Source: Nordella sp. HKS 07 (GTDB taxonomy: Bacteria > Pseudomonadota > Alphaproteobacteria > Rhizobiales > Aestuariivirgaceae). From it: a stretch of 64,000 bases of DNA. The DNA lies in assembly GCF_011046735.1 (NCBI RefSeq), contig NZ_CP049258.1, forward strand, positions 62,001 through 126,000, written 5' to 3'. A model generated the notes under the pieces. That model made no database searches. It was not told where the DNA came from and saw only the letters and a list, made by a program, of their open reading frames with translations. Below are positions 33,400 to 42,283 of this stretch, piece after piece. Within the stretch, counting starts at the first letter, position 1. Each line of letters opens with the position of its first letter. The translations under genes were made by a program, and so were the position numbers.

Positions 33400-33986
33400 A
33401 GATCCCTCATCCAGAATTGCAGTGTCTGCTCGCTCTCGGTCTCGGCACCGATCTCGGTCCAGCGATAGGCCGTAACCAGTCCCTTTACAGGATGGTATTG
33501 CCTTTTTGTCCAGAACCCGTCGAGCGGGCGATAGTCGGCCGGCCGGCGCGGATCGTCCTCTGCTCGCACGACGGCGCAGAAGGTCGAGCGGCTGTGCCCC
33601 AGTTTGCGCGCCTGCGCCTCGCGGGAATCGAAAAAGGCGTGCCCGAGGCCCCGCCCCCGATATTCGGCGGAAAGCACGGATTCGGCGCAATAGAAGATGG
33701 TCGCGATGTCGAAGCCTTGGGCGAGGAAAGGCGCCTTGAACTCGTCATGCTCGTTGGCGAGCGGCAGACCAGTCGAGGCGCCGACGATCCGCTTGCCGTC
33801 CCGCGCCACGACGATCACCGCCCCAGGTGCCGCCGCCAGCTTGGTGAGATAGCGCCGCTCATAGTCGAGCGAGCCTTCATAGAGATAGGGAAAGGCGCGG
33901 AAAACCTCGATCCGCAGACCTACCACCGCGTCAAGCCCCTTTTCGAGCCTGGCGCCCGTCAGTATTTCCGTGGTGATCCCGCTCAT
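33396..33986 (-). CDS. GNAT-family acetyltransferase
   Basis: About 196 residues. The acetyl-CoA fold is seen in 'VVARDGKRIVGASTGLPL', 'AESVLSAEYRGRGLGHAFFD' (the R/Q-x-x-G-x-G/A loop) and 'STFCAVVRAEDDPRRPADYR'. The start MSGITTEILTG is the conserved one; an upstream ATG would run back through the palindromic repeat at 34031. First gene of the nitrilase-carbonic anhydrase operon; it may acylate the same nitrogen compound the hydrolase acts on (speculative). Confidence 0.85.
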   Translation of the reverse strand: MSGITTEILTGARLEKGLDAVVGLRIEVFRAFPYLYEGSLDYERRYLTKLAAAPGAVIVVARDGKRIVGASTGLPLANEHDEFKAPFLAQGFDIATIFYCAESVLSAEYRGRGLGHAFFDSREAQARKLGHSRSTFCAVVRAEDDPRRPADYRPLDGFWTKRQYHPVKGLVTAYRWTEIGAETESEQTLQFWMRDL

Positions 33987-34030
33987 CTCAGGTGGCGAGC
34001 TAAAGCAAAAGTGCGGGTGCTGCAAGCACC

Positions 34031-34074
34031 GCATCGGCCCGAAAAGTTGCAGACTTTTCGGACAAAGCCGATGC
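34031..34074. repeat. GGAAAA-type palindromic element, copy 3
   Basis: GCATCGGC CCGAAAAGT ... ACTTTTCGG ... GCCGATGC, upstream of the acetyltransferase. It is closest to the copy at 51140, with the same inner arms and middle TTGCAG. Confidence 0.75.
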
Positions 34075-34249
34075 GCCAAAAAAGCAAAGCGTCGCTCTGG
34101 TCAGGCGACGCTCTGCAATCCTGCCCCTCATTCCGCAGTCGCTACGCAAACCTGCCGCGAAACGAGGGCTCTCTTGAAGTCCCGGGCATCATCGCCTGCT
34201 TTCACGACAGGCCGATGTCACCTTTCGGACATTTCCGTTTCGAATCTGA

Positions 34250-34282
34250 TTTCAATGACTTGAGCCGGTCACTTGAATCATT
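34250..34282. repeat. phoX-flanking repeat, right (3') copy
   Basis: TTTCAATGACTTG, 11 variable bases, TGAATCATT. An element of the same length with the same outer 13 and 9 bases lies at 36349-36381 on the other side of phoX. Here it overlaps the gene's downstream end. Confidence 0.65.
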
Positions 34283-34291
34283 TTGCGAGGA

Positions 34292-36232
34292 TCAGCCACC
34301 GATCGGCCCGCCGCCGTCGCGGGTGATCGCCATGACCGAAGGCCGGGGCGGCATCTTGTCGTTGAAGTCGGGCCAGCGCGTGGTGAGCTTCTCGATCGTC
34401 TCCGAGCCTTCCGCCGGATGCTGCACCGACACGAACATCGTGGTGCCGTCGGGCGTGAAGGCCGGACCCGTCGCTTCGGCATCGGTCGGACAGCAGAACA
34501 GCGCTTTGGGCAACGCGCGCGCCGGGCCGTCCGTGTCGACGGCGAAGATGCCGTCGGCGAGGTCGAAGTCGTTCATGCCGTCGGTCGCCACGAACAGGCG
34601 GCCCTTGGGATCGAAGGCGATATTGTCGGGCGTCATGAAGAAACCGTCGGCCGTCGTCTCCGGATGGAATTTGGCGCCGGTTTCCCGCTTCGAGGGATCG
34701 CCGCACAGAATGAGGATGTCCCATTTGTACCGGGCCGCCGTGTGGTCGGCGTCCTTGCCATCGCCCGGCGGGATCATCTCGATGATATGGCCCCATTTGT
34801 TTTCAGGCCGCGGATTGGCGGCATCAACCTTGTCCGGCTTGCGCTTGGCCGACTTGGTAAGCACCGCATAGACGCGGCCCGAAATCGGGTTGGTTTCGAA
34901 ATCCTCCGGCCGGTCCATGCCGGTGGCGCCGAGCTTGTCCGCGGCGAGTTGCGTCTTGATCAGCACTTCGCCCTGATCGGCAAAGCCGTTTTCCGGCGTG
35001 AGCGGGCCCTGGCCATGGACGAGCGGCAGCCAGGTGAGCGTGCCGTCGGCATCGAATTTGGCGACTGACAGTTCGCCCTCGTCGAGAAGGCCGATATTGG
35101 CTTTGCGGTCATTCGGATTGAAGGCCTTGGCGGAGACGAAGCGATAGAGATATTCCTGGTGGTCGTCATCGCCCATATAGACGACGACGCGGCCATCCTT
35201 GTTGACGACGACGGTCGCGCCCTCATGGCCCATGCGGCCGAGGGCCGTCCGCTTCACCGGCACCGAGCCCGCCTCATAGGGGTCGATCTCGACCACCCAT
35301 TGGAAGCGATTCACCTCATTGGGTTCCTTTTCGACATTGAAGCGGTCGTCGAAGCGGGCGAAGCCGTAATAGTCGGCCGGCTCATAGCCGATCCGCTCCA
35401 TGATCTCCTTGTTGGGCGTCTTGGCCGCATCGCCGCCGAAGAACTCATAGGCGAATTCCTCGCAGGTGAGGATCGTGCCCCAGGGCGTGTAGCCGCCGCC
35501 GCAATTGGCCATCGTCCCCTTGACCTTGGTGCCGGTCGGATCGGCGGAGGTCTTGAGCTGGGCGTGGCCGGCGGCCGGTCCTGAGATCGTCATCTCGGTT
35601 TCGGCCGTGATGCGCCGGTTGAGCGGCGAATTGGCGACCAGCGACCACTTGCCGTCCTTCTTCTCGATCTCGGCCACGCTGTGGCCCATGGCCGACTTGC
35701 AGATCTCGACCAGTTCCGCCGTCATCGCCTTGCCGAGCGTCTCGTCGTCCTTGGCGATGAAACCCGGGACCATGATATGCGGATTGGGATATTCGTGATT
35801 GACGCAGAGCAGTCCGCGCTCCGATGAGGCCGAGGCGAAGGGCAGCGGCAGATAGCCGACGAAGTCGTTATTGTAGCCGAACTGGCGGGCCTGTACCGTG
35901 CCCGACTGCTGGGTGGGGTCGAAGTCGGTTGCGTCCGCCGCCAGCTTGTCGCCCCAGCGCAGTAGCACTTGCGCTGTGTAGCCCGGTGCCACGTGATGGG
36001 TCTGGTCATAGACCCGCTTGAGTTCGGTGAAGGTAAGCGATGACTGCGTGCCACCCGCCATCGCCTCGCCGCCGAAGATCGAGCCGGTGAAGCCCGGCAC
36101 GATAGCGGAGGCCGCCGTAAGCGCGGCGCCGCCCCTCAGCATGTCGCGGCGCGACAGGCGCTCCCTGAGCACGCTCCGGAAATTGGGCGAGCCGGATTTG
36201 GAACGGATATGGTCGCGATCGTGGCGGGTCAT
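34292..36232 (-). CDS. phoX: PhoX-family alkaline phosphatase (Tat-exported)
   Basis: 646 residues. The N-terminus carries a twin-Arg signal 'SRRDMLRGGAALTAASAIVP'. The PhoX/DUF839 domain follows: 'CVNHEYPNPHIMVPG', 'TMANCGGGYTPWGTILTCEE' with the Cys and Glu typical of the iron-calcium site, and 'GRMGHEGATVVVNKDGRVVV'. It releases phosphate from organic phosphates in the periplasm using Fe/Ca cofactors. The length is normal. I see no clear Pho box upstream. Flanked on both sides by a 33-base repeat. Confidence 0.93.
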   Translation of the reverse strand: MTRHDRDHIRSKSGSPNFRSVLRERLSRRDMLRGGAALTAASAIVPGFTGSIFGGEAMAGGTQSSLTFTELKRVYDQTHHVAPGYTAQVLLRWGDKLAADATDFDPTQQSGTVQARQFGYNNDFVGYLPLPFASASSERGLLCVNHEYPNPHIMVPGFIAKDDETLGKAMTAELVEICKSAMGHSVAEIEKKDGKWSLVANSPLNRRITAETEMTISGPAAGHAQLKTSADPTGTKVKGTMANCGGGYTPWGTILTCEEFAYEFFGGDAAKTPNKEIMERIGYEPADYYGFARFDDRFNVEKEPNEVNRFQWVVEIDPYEAGSVPVKRTALGRMGHEGATVVVNKDGRVVVYMGDDDHQEYLYRFVSAKAFNPNDRKANIGLLDEGELSVAKFDADGTLTWLPLVHGQGPLTPENGFADQGEVLIKTQLAADKLGATGMDRPEDFETNPISGRVYAVLTKSAKRKPDKVDAANPRPENKWGHIIEMIPPGDGKDADHTAARYKWDILILCGDPSKRETGAKFHPETTADGFFMTPDNIAFDPKGRLFVATDGMNDFDLADGIFAVDTDGPARALPKALFCCPTDAEATGPAFTPDGTTMFVSVQHPAEGSETIEKLTTRWPDFNDKMPPRPSVMAITRDGGGPIGG

Positions 36233-36348
36233 CTGCGCCTCCTGGGTTTGCTGGCCTTGGGACTTGCAAACTTGCTGGCGCAGATGGAGCTGGGATGACG
36301 ATTCCGTTACGACTTCATGTCAATCCACAGGGCCATTTTCCGACTCTG

Positions 36349-36381
36349 TTTCAATGACTTGCGGCAATCGCCTGAATCATT
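36349..36381. repeat. phoX-flanking repeat, left (5') copy
   Basis: TTTCAATGACTTG, 11 bases, TGAATCATT, directly oriented with the copy at 34250. It lies between the NTF2-like gene's stop and phoX's start. The outer parts AATGAcT/AaTCATT form an imperfect inverted repeat. Confidence 0.65.
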
Positions 36382-36390
36382 CTCTCAAAT

Positions 36391-36804
36391 TCACTTTCCC
36401 AGCACTTGCTGCGTCCAGTCCTTGAGATTGTAATGCGTCGAGACGCGCGCGATCTTGCCGTTCTTGATCTCGAAGAAGGCGCCGACGCGCAATTTGTAGG
36501 TCTGGCCCTTGGCCTTGGGCAGACCCGCATCGGTGGCGAGATACTTGCCCTTGAGATCGAACTCGGCCGCGGCCCTTGCGCCCGTGGTGTCGGTCATGAC
36601 GACAATATTGGAGAGCGTCTCCTTGTAGCTCTTGTTCATGTGAAGGAGGAATTCCTTGAACAGCGGCTTGCCCTTGCGGCGCTCGCCCTGGCTCACCTCA
36701 TGGACGAAGCCGGTGGCGAGGCAGGCGAGCATGCCCTCGACATCCTGGCTATTGAAGGCGGCATAATAGGTCTGGACGAGCTTGCGGGTCTGGGCGGCAG
36801 TCAC
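36391..36804 (-). CDS. SnoaL/ketosteroid-isomerase-related (NTF2-like) protein
   Basis: 137 residues, whole-length NTF2-like fold: 'LVQTYYAAFNSQDVEGMLAC' at the start, 'GRxxGKPLFKEFLLHM'-type middle and 'FFEIKNGKIARVSTHYNLKDW' at the end. The family includes ketosteroid isomerase-like hydrolases and isomerases and binding proteins; the catalytic role is not clear here. Upstream of phoX on the same strand, with a repeat between. Confidence 0.88.
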   Translation of the reverse strand: MTAAQTRKLVQTYYAAFNSQDVEGMLACLATGFVHEVSQGERRKGKPLFKEFLLHMNKSYKETLSNIVVMTDTTGARAAAEFDLKGKYLATDAGLPKAKGQTYKLRVGAFFEIKNGKIARVSTHYNLKDWTQQVLGK

Positions 36805-36855
36805 TTGGAACTCCTTCGAATGTAAGTCGAAGGCCGCTTTAGCCGCTGCGCCAGG

Positions 36856-37551
36856 CTAAGGCAACGTAATGCCGAAGGTCGTGCGGAAACCCTCGACGCC
36901 CTTCGGTGTGAAGGTGACGGCGCGACTGTCGCGGCCGCGTTTTATCCAGCCAAGATCGAGGCAGTGCTGGCAGAGCGCCGCCCCCAGCCGTCCCGCCAGA
37001 TGCGAGCGCCGCTCGCTCCAATCAAGGCAGGTGCGGCAAAGCGGGCGCGAGCTCTTGGGGTCATCGAGCGCCAGGCCGAAATCGCTGAAGAAGCGATGCC
37101 CCTCCTCGGTGACCGCGGCAGCCCCGTCGGAGAGCACGATGAGCCGGCGGGCGCTCAGACTGTCGGCCATGGAAACGGCGAGCCATCCGGCGAGATGGTC
37201 ATAACAGGTGCGCGCCGTCCGGAGCGCCTGGTCCTTGGGCCCGACCGGCCGGTGGCGCTTCGGGCCGTTGGCGGCGACGAGCATCAGCGCTTCCATCGCC
37301 TCGGCGACCTCGGGCGAGGCCAGGCGGAAATAGCGGTGCCTTCCCTGCTTCTCGAGCGCGATGAGCTGAGCCTCGGTCAGCTTGGCGAGATGTCCGCTCG
37401 TCGTCTGGGCGCTCACCCCGGCATGCCAGGCGAGCTCGCCCGCCGTCAGGGCCCGGCCGTCGGCGAGTGCCTGCAGGATATTGGCGCGCGCCGGATCGCC
37501 GATGAGGGCCGCCACTTCGGCCAGGCTGTTGCCGGAAACGAAATTGCTCAT
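36856..37551 (-). CDS. ArsR-family transcriptional regulator
   Basis: 231 residues. A winged helix-turn-helix (about 5-85) contains 'ALIGDPARANILQALADGRALTAGELAW' and 'SGHLAKLTEAQLIALEKQGRHRYFRL'. The long C-terminal part has four Cys ('LCRTCLDWSERR' and 'LCQHCLDLGW'), which could bind a metal, but I do not know a named function. The start MSNFVSGNSLAEV is the conserved one. Divergent from the EamA transporter at 37685, which is a likely target. Confidence 0.9.
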   Translation of the reverse strand: MSNFVSGNSLAEVAALIGDPARANILQALADGRALTAGELAWHAGVSAQTTSGHLAKLTEAQLIALEKQGRHRYFRLASPEVAEAMEALMLVAANGPKRHRPVGPKDQALRTARTCYDHLAGWLAVSMADSLSARRLIVLSDGAAAVTEEGHRFFSDFGLALDDPKSSRPLCRTCLDWSERRSHLAGRLGAALCQHCLDLGWIKRGRDSRAVTFTPKGVEGFRTTFGITLP

Positions 37552-37684
37552 GGGCCGACTATACGCTCTGGCACCTTGCCGGTCGCCTGCAAATGCTACG
37601 GCCGCGGCCGAAGCATTCGCGGGCGACAAGGGCGCGTGACCCATGTCACAGATCGCGGCCATCGCAAAAGTTAGGATGACCGCC

Positions 37685-38593
37685 ATGACCGCTTCCCGCT
37701 CCCTGACCCCTGAGCTTTTGCTCCTGGCCTTGCTCGCCACTCTCTGGGGTGCGTCCTACACCTTCATCAAGATCGGCGTCGCCACCATTCCGCCTATCAC
37801 CTTCATCGCGGCGCGCACCCTTATCGCCGCGCTCATCCTTCTCGCGGTGCTGCGGCTCAGGGGTCTCAGCCTGCCGCGCGACAAGGCGACCTGGCGGCGC
37901 TTCGCCATCCAGGCGACCATCAACAGCGTCATGCCCTTCACTCTCATCGCCTGGGCCGAGCTCACCATCGATGCCGGCCTCGCCGCCATCCTCAATTCCA
38001 CCACGCCGATCTTCACCTTCCTCATCACCATCGCCATCACACGACACGAGCCGGCCGGGTGGCGCAAATTCCTCGGCGTCCTCGCCGGCCTCGCCGGCAT
38101 CTGCCTGATCATCGGCGTCGAGGCCCTGAACGGTCTCGGCCGCGAGCTCCTGTCGCAGCTCGCCATGCTGCTGGCCACCTTCAGCTATGCCATCGCCGCC
38201 ATCTTCGGGCGCAACTTCAAGGAACTCGACCCGATGATGCCGGCGGCCGGCTCGATGCTCTGCGGCGCCCTGATCCTCATCCCGGCGAGCCTAGTCGTCG
38301 ACCAGCCCTGGACGCTCACCCCGTCGGTGGACTCGCTTCTGGCGCTGCTCGCCCTCGCGGTCTTTTCGACGGCACTCGCCTTCTGCATTTTCTTCCGCCT
38401 GGTCCACACGCTGGGCTCGGTCGGCACCACGGCGCAGGCCTATCTGCGGGTGCCGATCGGCGTCGCCATTGGCGCCTGGTTCCTGGGGGAGCAGCTCAGC
38501 GACACCGCCTGGATCGGTCTCGTCTGCGTGGTCCTGGGCGTCGCCGCCATGACCATCCCGGCGCGCAAGCGCGAGGCTGCGGTCACTTCTTAG
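37685..38593 (+). CDS. EamA/DMT-family transporter
   Basis: 302 residues, ten predicted membrane helices in two EamA repeats ('LLALLATLWGASYTFIKIG' and 'LAMLLATFSYAIAAIFGRN'). It probably exports a small metabolite. The start at 37685 is chosen because AGGA precedes it; in-frame ATGs at 37643 and 37676 are alternatives. It overlaps the convergent next gene by 11 bases. Likely controlled by the divergent ArsR regulator. Confidence 0.9.
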   Translation: MTASRSLTPELLLLALLATLWGASYTFIKIGVATIPPITFIAARTLIAALILLAVLRLRGLSLPRDKATWRRFAIQATINSVMPFTLIAWAELTIDAGLAAILNSTTPIFTFLITIAITRHEPAGWRKFLGVLAGLAGICLIIGVEALNGLGRELLSQLAMLLATFSYAIAAIFGRNFKELDPMMPAAGSMLCGALILIPASLVVDQPWTLTPSVDSLLALLALAVFSTALAFCIFFRLVHTLGSVGTTAQAYLRVPIGVAIGAWFLGEQLSDTAWIGLVCVVLGVAAMTIPARKREAAVTS

Positions 38594-38984
38594 GCGTCTT
38601 GGGCGCGGGACGAGGGCGGCTGGCCTGGGCCTCCGCCTGCAAATGGAAGCGATGCAGCGTGCGGTGGAACACCGGCAGCAGCGCCAGGCCGGCAATGCCG
38701 AAGACGAAGATGCCCGAGAAGATCGCATAGAGGCCGGCGAAGATCTTGCCGGCATTGGTCGCCAATGTGCCGATCGGCCCCATGCCGGAGAGTATCATCG
38801 CCGCATTGACGAAGGCATCGACACTGCTCATGCCCTCGAATCCCATATAGCCGGCCATGCCGATGATGAGCCAGACGATGATGAGGCCCAAGCTCCACAG
38901 AATATTGCGCGCCTGGCGCAGGAAGAAGACGCGCCGCGGGGCGAGTGGATGGGTTTTGGACTCGAAATGATAGAGCTGGTCCAC
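38583..38984 (-). CDS. Two-helix membrane protein resembling an ion-channel pore domain
   Basis: 133 residues. Two long hydrophobic helices (about 28-50 and 84-108) flank a short re-entrant-like stretch 'DAFVNAAMILSGMGPIG', a layout like the pore domain of potassium channels. The selectivity filter TVGYGD is absent, with GMGPIG at the equivalent place. The C-terminal end is 'HRTLHRFHLQAEAQ' and a basic tail. I know no named family; the channel reading is structural inference. Convergent with, and overlapping the end of, the EamA gene. Confidence 0.7.
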   Translation of the reverse strand: MDQLYHFESKTHPLAPRRVFFLRQARNILWSLGLIIVWLIIGMAGYMGFEGMSSVDAFVNAAMILSGMGPIGTLATNAGKIFAGLYAIFSGIFVFGIAGLALLPVFHRTLHRFHLQAEAQASRPRPAPKTPKK

Positions 38985-39045
38985 CCCTTATTTGGTGGCA
39001 TGGACAGGTGGTGACGTCAATCACCGCCCATGGCAGACTGCCGCC

Positions 39046-39921
39046 ATGACAGCATCCTTGGCCGGATCGGGCGACCGCGTCATCCGCCACCTCGCCTATG
39101 ACGGCGAGGCCGGGCAGTGGGAGATGTTGCGCACCCATCCCCATCAAGCGCTCAAATCTTATGTCATCGACTATTCGGGTTATCGCGAGACGCAAGGCTC
39201 CGAGATCTGGCGGCGCGAGCTGCCCTGCAGCTTCGTGCCGCTGATTATCAATTTCGGCCCGGCCTTCCATTTCCGCGACGACCCGCGCAGCCCGGCCACC
39301 CAGACGAGCTTCACCGCCGGCGTCTATACGCGGGCGGTGATCGTCGGCTCGCGCGGTGCCGCCTTCTGTGTGCAAGTGAACTTCACCCCGTTCGGCGCCT
39401 GGCGCTTCTTCCGTCTCTCGCAGTCGGAGCTCGAGAGCCGCACCGTTTCTCTGGACGACCTTTTGGGTGCGCAAGGCCGCAGCCTCATCGCCGAGCTTCA
39501 CGACGCGCCCGGCTGGCCCGAGCGTTTCGCTTTGCTCGATGATTTCATCGCCAGGCGCATTCTCGCCGCGCGCGAGCCTGACGCCAATGTGCGCGAGGTG
39601 TGGCGGGCCTTGACGGCGAGCCACGGCACAGCCTCGATCGTCGCCCTCGCGCGGACGAGCGGCATCAGCCGCCGCCATCTGGCGAAACTCTTCCGCGCCG
39701 AGATCGGCGCCACGCCGAAGACCATGGCGCGCATCCTGCGTTTCGAGCATGCGCGCGATCTGGCGCATAAGGTGCCGCGCCTCGGCTGGGCCGATCTCGC
39801 TTATGCGGCGGGCTATGCCGACCAGGCCCATCTCGCCCGCGAATTCAAGGATCTGTCGGGCCTGACGCCGCAGGAATTGTTGCGCCGTGACCGCGCCGAG
39901 ACCGGTATTCTTGAGCAATAA
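39046..39921 (+). CDS. AraC-family transcriptional regulator
   Basis: 291 residues. The C-terminal double helix-turn-helix (about 190-285) has 'SIVALARTSGISRRHLAKLF' and 'WADLAYAAGYADQAHLAREF' followed by 'LTPQELLR', a clear AraC signature. The N-terminal half is a variable sensing domain. The start MTASLAGSG is chosen; an earlier in-frame codon adds 18 residues without support. Upstream of murA by 71 bases; it may act on that gene or elsewhere. Confidence 0.9.
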   Translation: MTASLAGSGDRVIRHLAYDGEAGQWEMLRTHPHQALKSYVIDYSGYRETQGSEIWRRELPCSFVPLIINFGPAFHFRDDPRSPATQTSFTAGVYTRAVIVGSRGAAFCVQVNFTPFGAWRFFRLSQSELESRTVSLDDLLGAQGRSLIAELHDAPGWPERFALLDDFIARRILAAREPDANVREVWRALTASHGTASIVALARTSGISRRHLAKLFRAEIGATPKTMARILRFEHARDLAHKVPRLGWADLAYAAGYADQAHLAREFKDLSGLTPQELLRRDRAETGILEQ

Positions 39922-39992
39922 AATAGGCTCTAACCCTTCCATTCCCGCCCGAATCTCTTGATTCGACCCCGTTTACGCAACAAGGAGCCGCA

Positions 39993-41276
39993 GTGACCCG
40001 TTTCCTGATCGACGGACGCCAGCCGATCTCGGGGGCGATCGAGCCCAAAGGCAGCAAGAATGCCGCCCTGCCCGCCATCGCCGCCACCCTTCTCACTGAC
40101 GAAGCGGTCACCCTGACCCGCCTTCCCGACATCGCCGATGTGCGTGTGATGGCGAATCTGGTGCAGGAGATGGGAGCGAGCGTCAGCAGCATCTGCGGCA
40201 ACCGCTGCACCTTCAAGGCCGCCTCCATCCATCACTCGGCGCCCGACCTTATGCTGTCGCAGCTGATCCGCGCCTCCTTCCTTCTGGCGGGTCCGCTCCT
40301 CGCCCGCACCGGCAGCGCTATCCTGCCGCGCCCCGGCGGCGACCGCATCGGCCGCCGCCCGCTCGACGCCCATATCCTCGCCTTCCAGGAAATGGGGGCG
40401 GAGGTCGAGATCTCGCCCGACAGCTATCGCCTCACCGCACCCAAAGGCCTCAAGCCCGCCGACATCTTCCTCGTCGAGATGAGCGTGATGGCGACGGAGA
40501 ATATCCTCATGGCCGCGGTGCTGACCCCCGGCACGACCCATATCCACAACGCCGCCAGCGAGCCCCATATCCAGGACCTGTGCCGCCTCCTCATCGCCAT
40601 GGGGGCGCGCATCGAAGGCGTCGGCTCCAATGTGCTGACCGTCGAAGGCGTCCCTTCTCTGCATGGCGCCACCCATGAGATTGGCCCCGATTATCTCGAG
40701 GTCGGCAGCTTCATCGGGCTCGCCGCCGCGACCGGCGGCGATCTCCTGATCCGCAATTGCCGGCCACGCGAGCACCGCATGACGGCAATTGCCTTCGGAC
40801 GGCTCGGAATAGAATGGGAGGTGCGCGGTAACGACATTTACGTTCCGCGCCACGCCCGTCTCGAGATCCGCGAGGACATGCATGGCGCCTTGACCAAGAT
40901 CGATGACGGCCCGTGGCCGGCTTTCCCAGCCGATCTCGTCTCGATCGCGCTCGTTATTGCGACCCAGGCCGCCGGCACCATCCTGATCCATGAAAAGATG
41001 TTCGAGAGCCGCCTGTTCTGGGTCGACAAACTGATCTCCATGGGCGCCCGCATCATTCTGTGCGACCCGCATCGCGCCGTGGTGGTGGGCCCCTCGCCGC
41101 TTTTTGCCCAACGCCTGTCGAGCCCTGATATCCGCGCCGGCATGGCGCTCGTCATCGCGGCACTTTGCGCCGAAGGCCAGAGCGAGATCCAGAATGTCGA
41201 GCAGATCGATCGCGGCTATGAAAAGCTTGACGAGCGCTTGCGCGCCTTAGGGGCCAGGATCGAGCGGGTTGACTGA
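39993..41276 (+). CDS. murA: UDP-N-acetylglucosamine 1-carboxyvinyltransferase (MurA), Cys-to-Asp variant
   Basis: 427 residues catalysing the first committed step of peptidoglycan synthesis, enolpyruvyl transfer from PEP to UDP-GlcNAc. The GTG start follows AAGGAG. Conserved are Lys22-Asn23 in 'GSKNAALP', the loop '[14 protein letters not shown]', and '[17 protein letters not shown]' near the end. In the loop, Asp117 stands where E. coli has catalytic Cys115, the target of fosfomycin. Asp at this position is known in mycobacterial and chlamydial MurA and gives resistance. The last 61 bases overlap the convergent LysR gene. A second, paralogous murA elsewhere cannot be excluded. Confidence 0.9.
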   Translation: MTRFLIDGRQPISGAIEPKGSKNAALPAIAATLLTDEAVTLTRLPDIADVRVMANLVQEMGASVSSICGNRCTFKAASIHHSAPDLMLSQLIRASFLLAGPLLARTGSAILPRPGGDRIGRRPLDAHILAFQEMGAEVEISPDSYRLTAPKGLKPADIFLVEMSVMATENILMAAVLTPGTTHIHNAASEPHIQDLCRLLIAMGARIEGVGSNVLTVEGVPSLHGATHEIGPDYLEVGSFIGLAAATGGDLLIRNCRPREHRMTAIAFGRLGIEWEVRGNDIYVPRHARLEIREDMHGALTKIDDGPWPAFPADLVSIALVIATQAAGTILIHEKMFESRLFWVDKLISMGARIILCDPHRAVVVGPSPLFAQRLSSPDIRAGMALVIAALCAEGQSEIQNVEQIDRGYEKLDERLRALGARIERVD

Positions 41277-42169
41277 CCCGCGAACGCTGCAATGAGCCAT
41301 TGCTCGAGCGCCCGTGCCGCCGGCGCCTGCTCCGTCTCCGGCGGTGCGATCAGATAATAGGGAAAGGCCGCCGGCACCGAGAGTCGGAAGGGCCGCACGA
41401 GGCGCTTCTTCGCGAGATCGTCGCGCACCGTCGCCATGTCTCCCATCGCCACGCCATAGCCGGCGCGTGCTGCCTCGAGGGAGAGATGCGCGCTGTCGAA
41501 ATAGACGCCGCGGGTCGAGCCCGTCGGTGTGAGACCCGCGGCGGCGAACCAGCGCGACCATGCCTCGTCGCTATATTCATGCAGCAGCGTGAGATCGAGG
41601 AGATCCTTTGGCGCCTTGAGCCCCGGCTTGCGCCGCTTGAGCATGGGGCTGCAGACCGGAAAGAACTCGGCATGGCTCAGTCGCACCACGCGTTTGCCGG
41701 GATGCTCGGCGCTGCCATAGGCGATCGCCAGATCGGCCCGGTCGGCGATCTTGGGATGACGCCAATATTCGGTCACCACATGGACGGCGACATTGGAATG
41801 AAGTGAAAGAAATTCACCGAGCCTCGGCACCAGCCAATTGGCGGCGAGCCCCGGCACGCAGGACAAGGTGATCTCACCTTCGATCTCCCCGCTCTTGATG
41901 GCGCTCGCCGCCCGCGTCAGGCGCTCGAAGGACTCGTGCACCGCCGCCAGCAGCTGCGCCCCCGCCGGCGTCAGCCCCATCGGCCGCTGGCCACGGTCGA
42001 AGAGAGGGCTCGCCAATTGCTCTTCCAGCGCCCGGATCTGATGCGAGATGGCGCCATGGGTCACCGCCAGTTCCTCCGCCGCGCGCACCAGATTGCGATG
42101 CCGCGCCGCCGCCTCGAAGGCGCGCAGCGCATTGAGCGGCAGTCGGTTGCGCGAGATCGAGGGCGGCAT
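41216..42169 (-). CDS. LysR-family transcriptional regulator (GcvA-like)
   Basis: 317 residues. The N-terminal helix-turn-helix '[35 protein letters not shown]' is followed by a substrate-binding domain (about 95-300). The start is at [11 protein letters not shown]; a much longer reading in the same frame continues back over the neighbouring gene and is rejected. Divergent from the DDAH-like gene with a dyad of LysR type between them, so it probably controls that gene. Its 3' end overlaps murA by 61 bases. Confidence 0.9.
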   Translation of the reverse strand: MPPSISRNRLPLNALRAFEAAARHRNLVRAAEELAVTHGAISHQIRALEEQLASPLFDRGQRPMGLTPAGAQLLAAVHESFERLTRAASAIKSGEIEGEITLSCVPGLAANWLVPRLGEFLSLHSNVAVHVVTEYWRHPKIADRADLAIAYGSAEHPGKRVVRLSHAEFFPVCSPMLKRRKPGLKAPKDLLDLTLLHEYSDEAWSRWFAAAGLTPTGSTRGVYFDSAHLSLEAARAGYGVAMGDMATVRDDLAKKRLVRPFRLSVPAAFPYYLIAPPETEQAPAARALEQWLIAAFAGQSTRSILAPKARKRSSSFS

Positions 42170-42183
42170 CTTGGTAGGCCCAC

Positions 42184-42200
42184 TGTGAACAAAGCTCACA
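42184..42200. promoter_or_regulatory. LysR-type dyad between lysR and the DDAH-like gene
   Basis: TGTGAACAAAGCTCACA, with 5-base arms TGTGA/TCACA, fits the T-N11-A pattern (T42186, A42198). It is 15 bases upstream of the regulator's ATG and 84 upstream of the DDAH-like start. Confidence 0.55.
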
Positions 42201-42283
42201 TTAGCGCAGAAGTTTTCTCGTTTTGCAATGCGAAGCCCGGGTGAGACCATAGCTCCGTCAACGGACAAAAAGGGATGCAAGGC

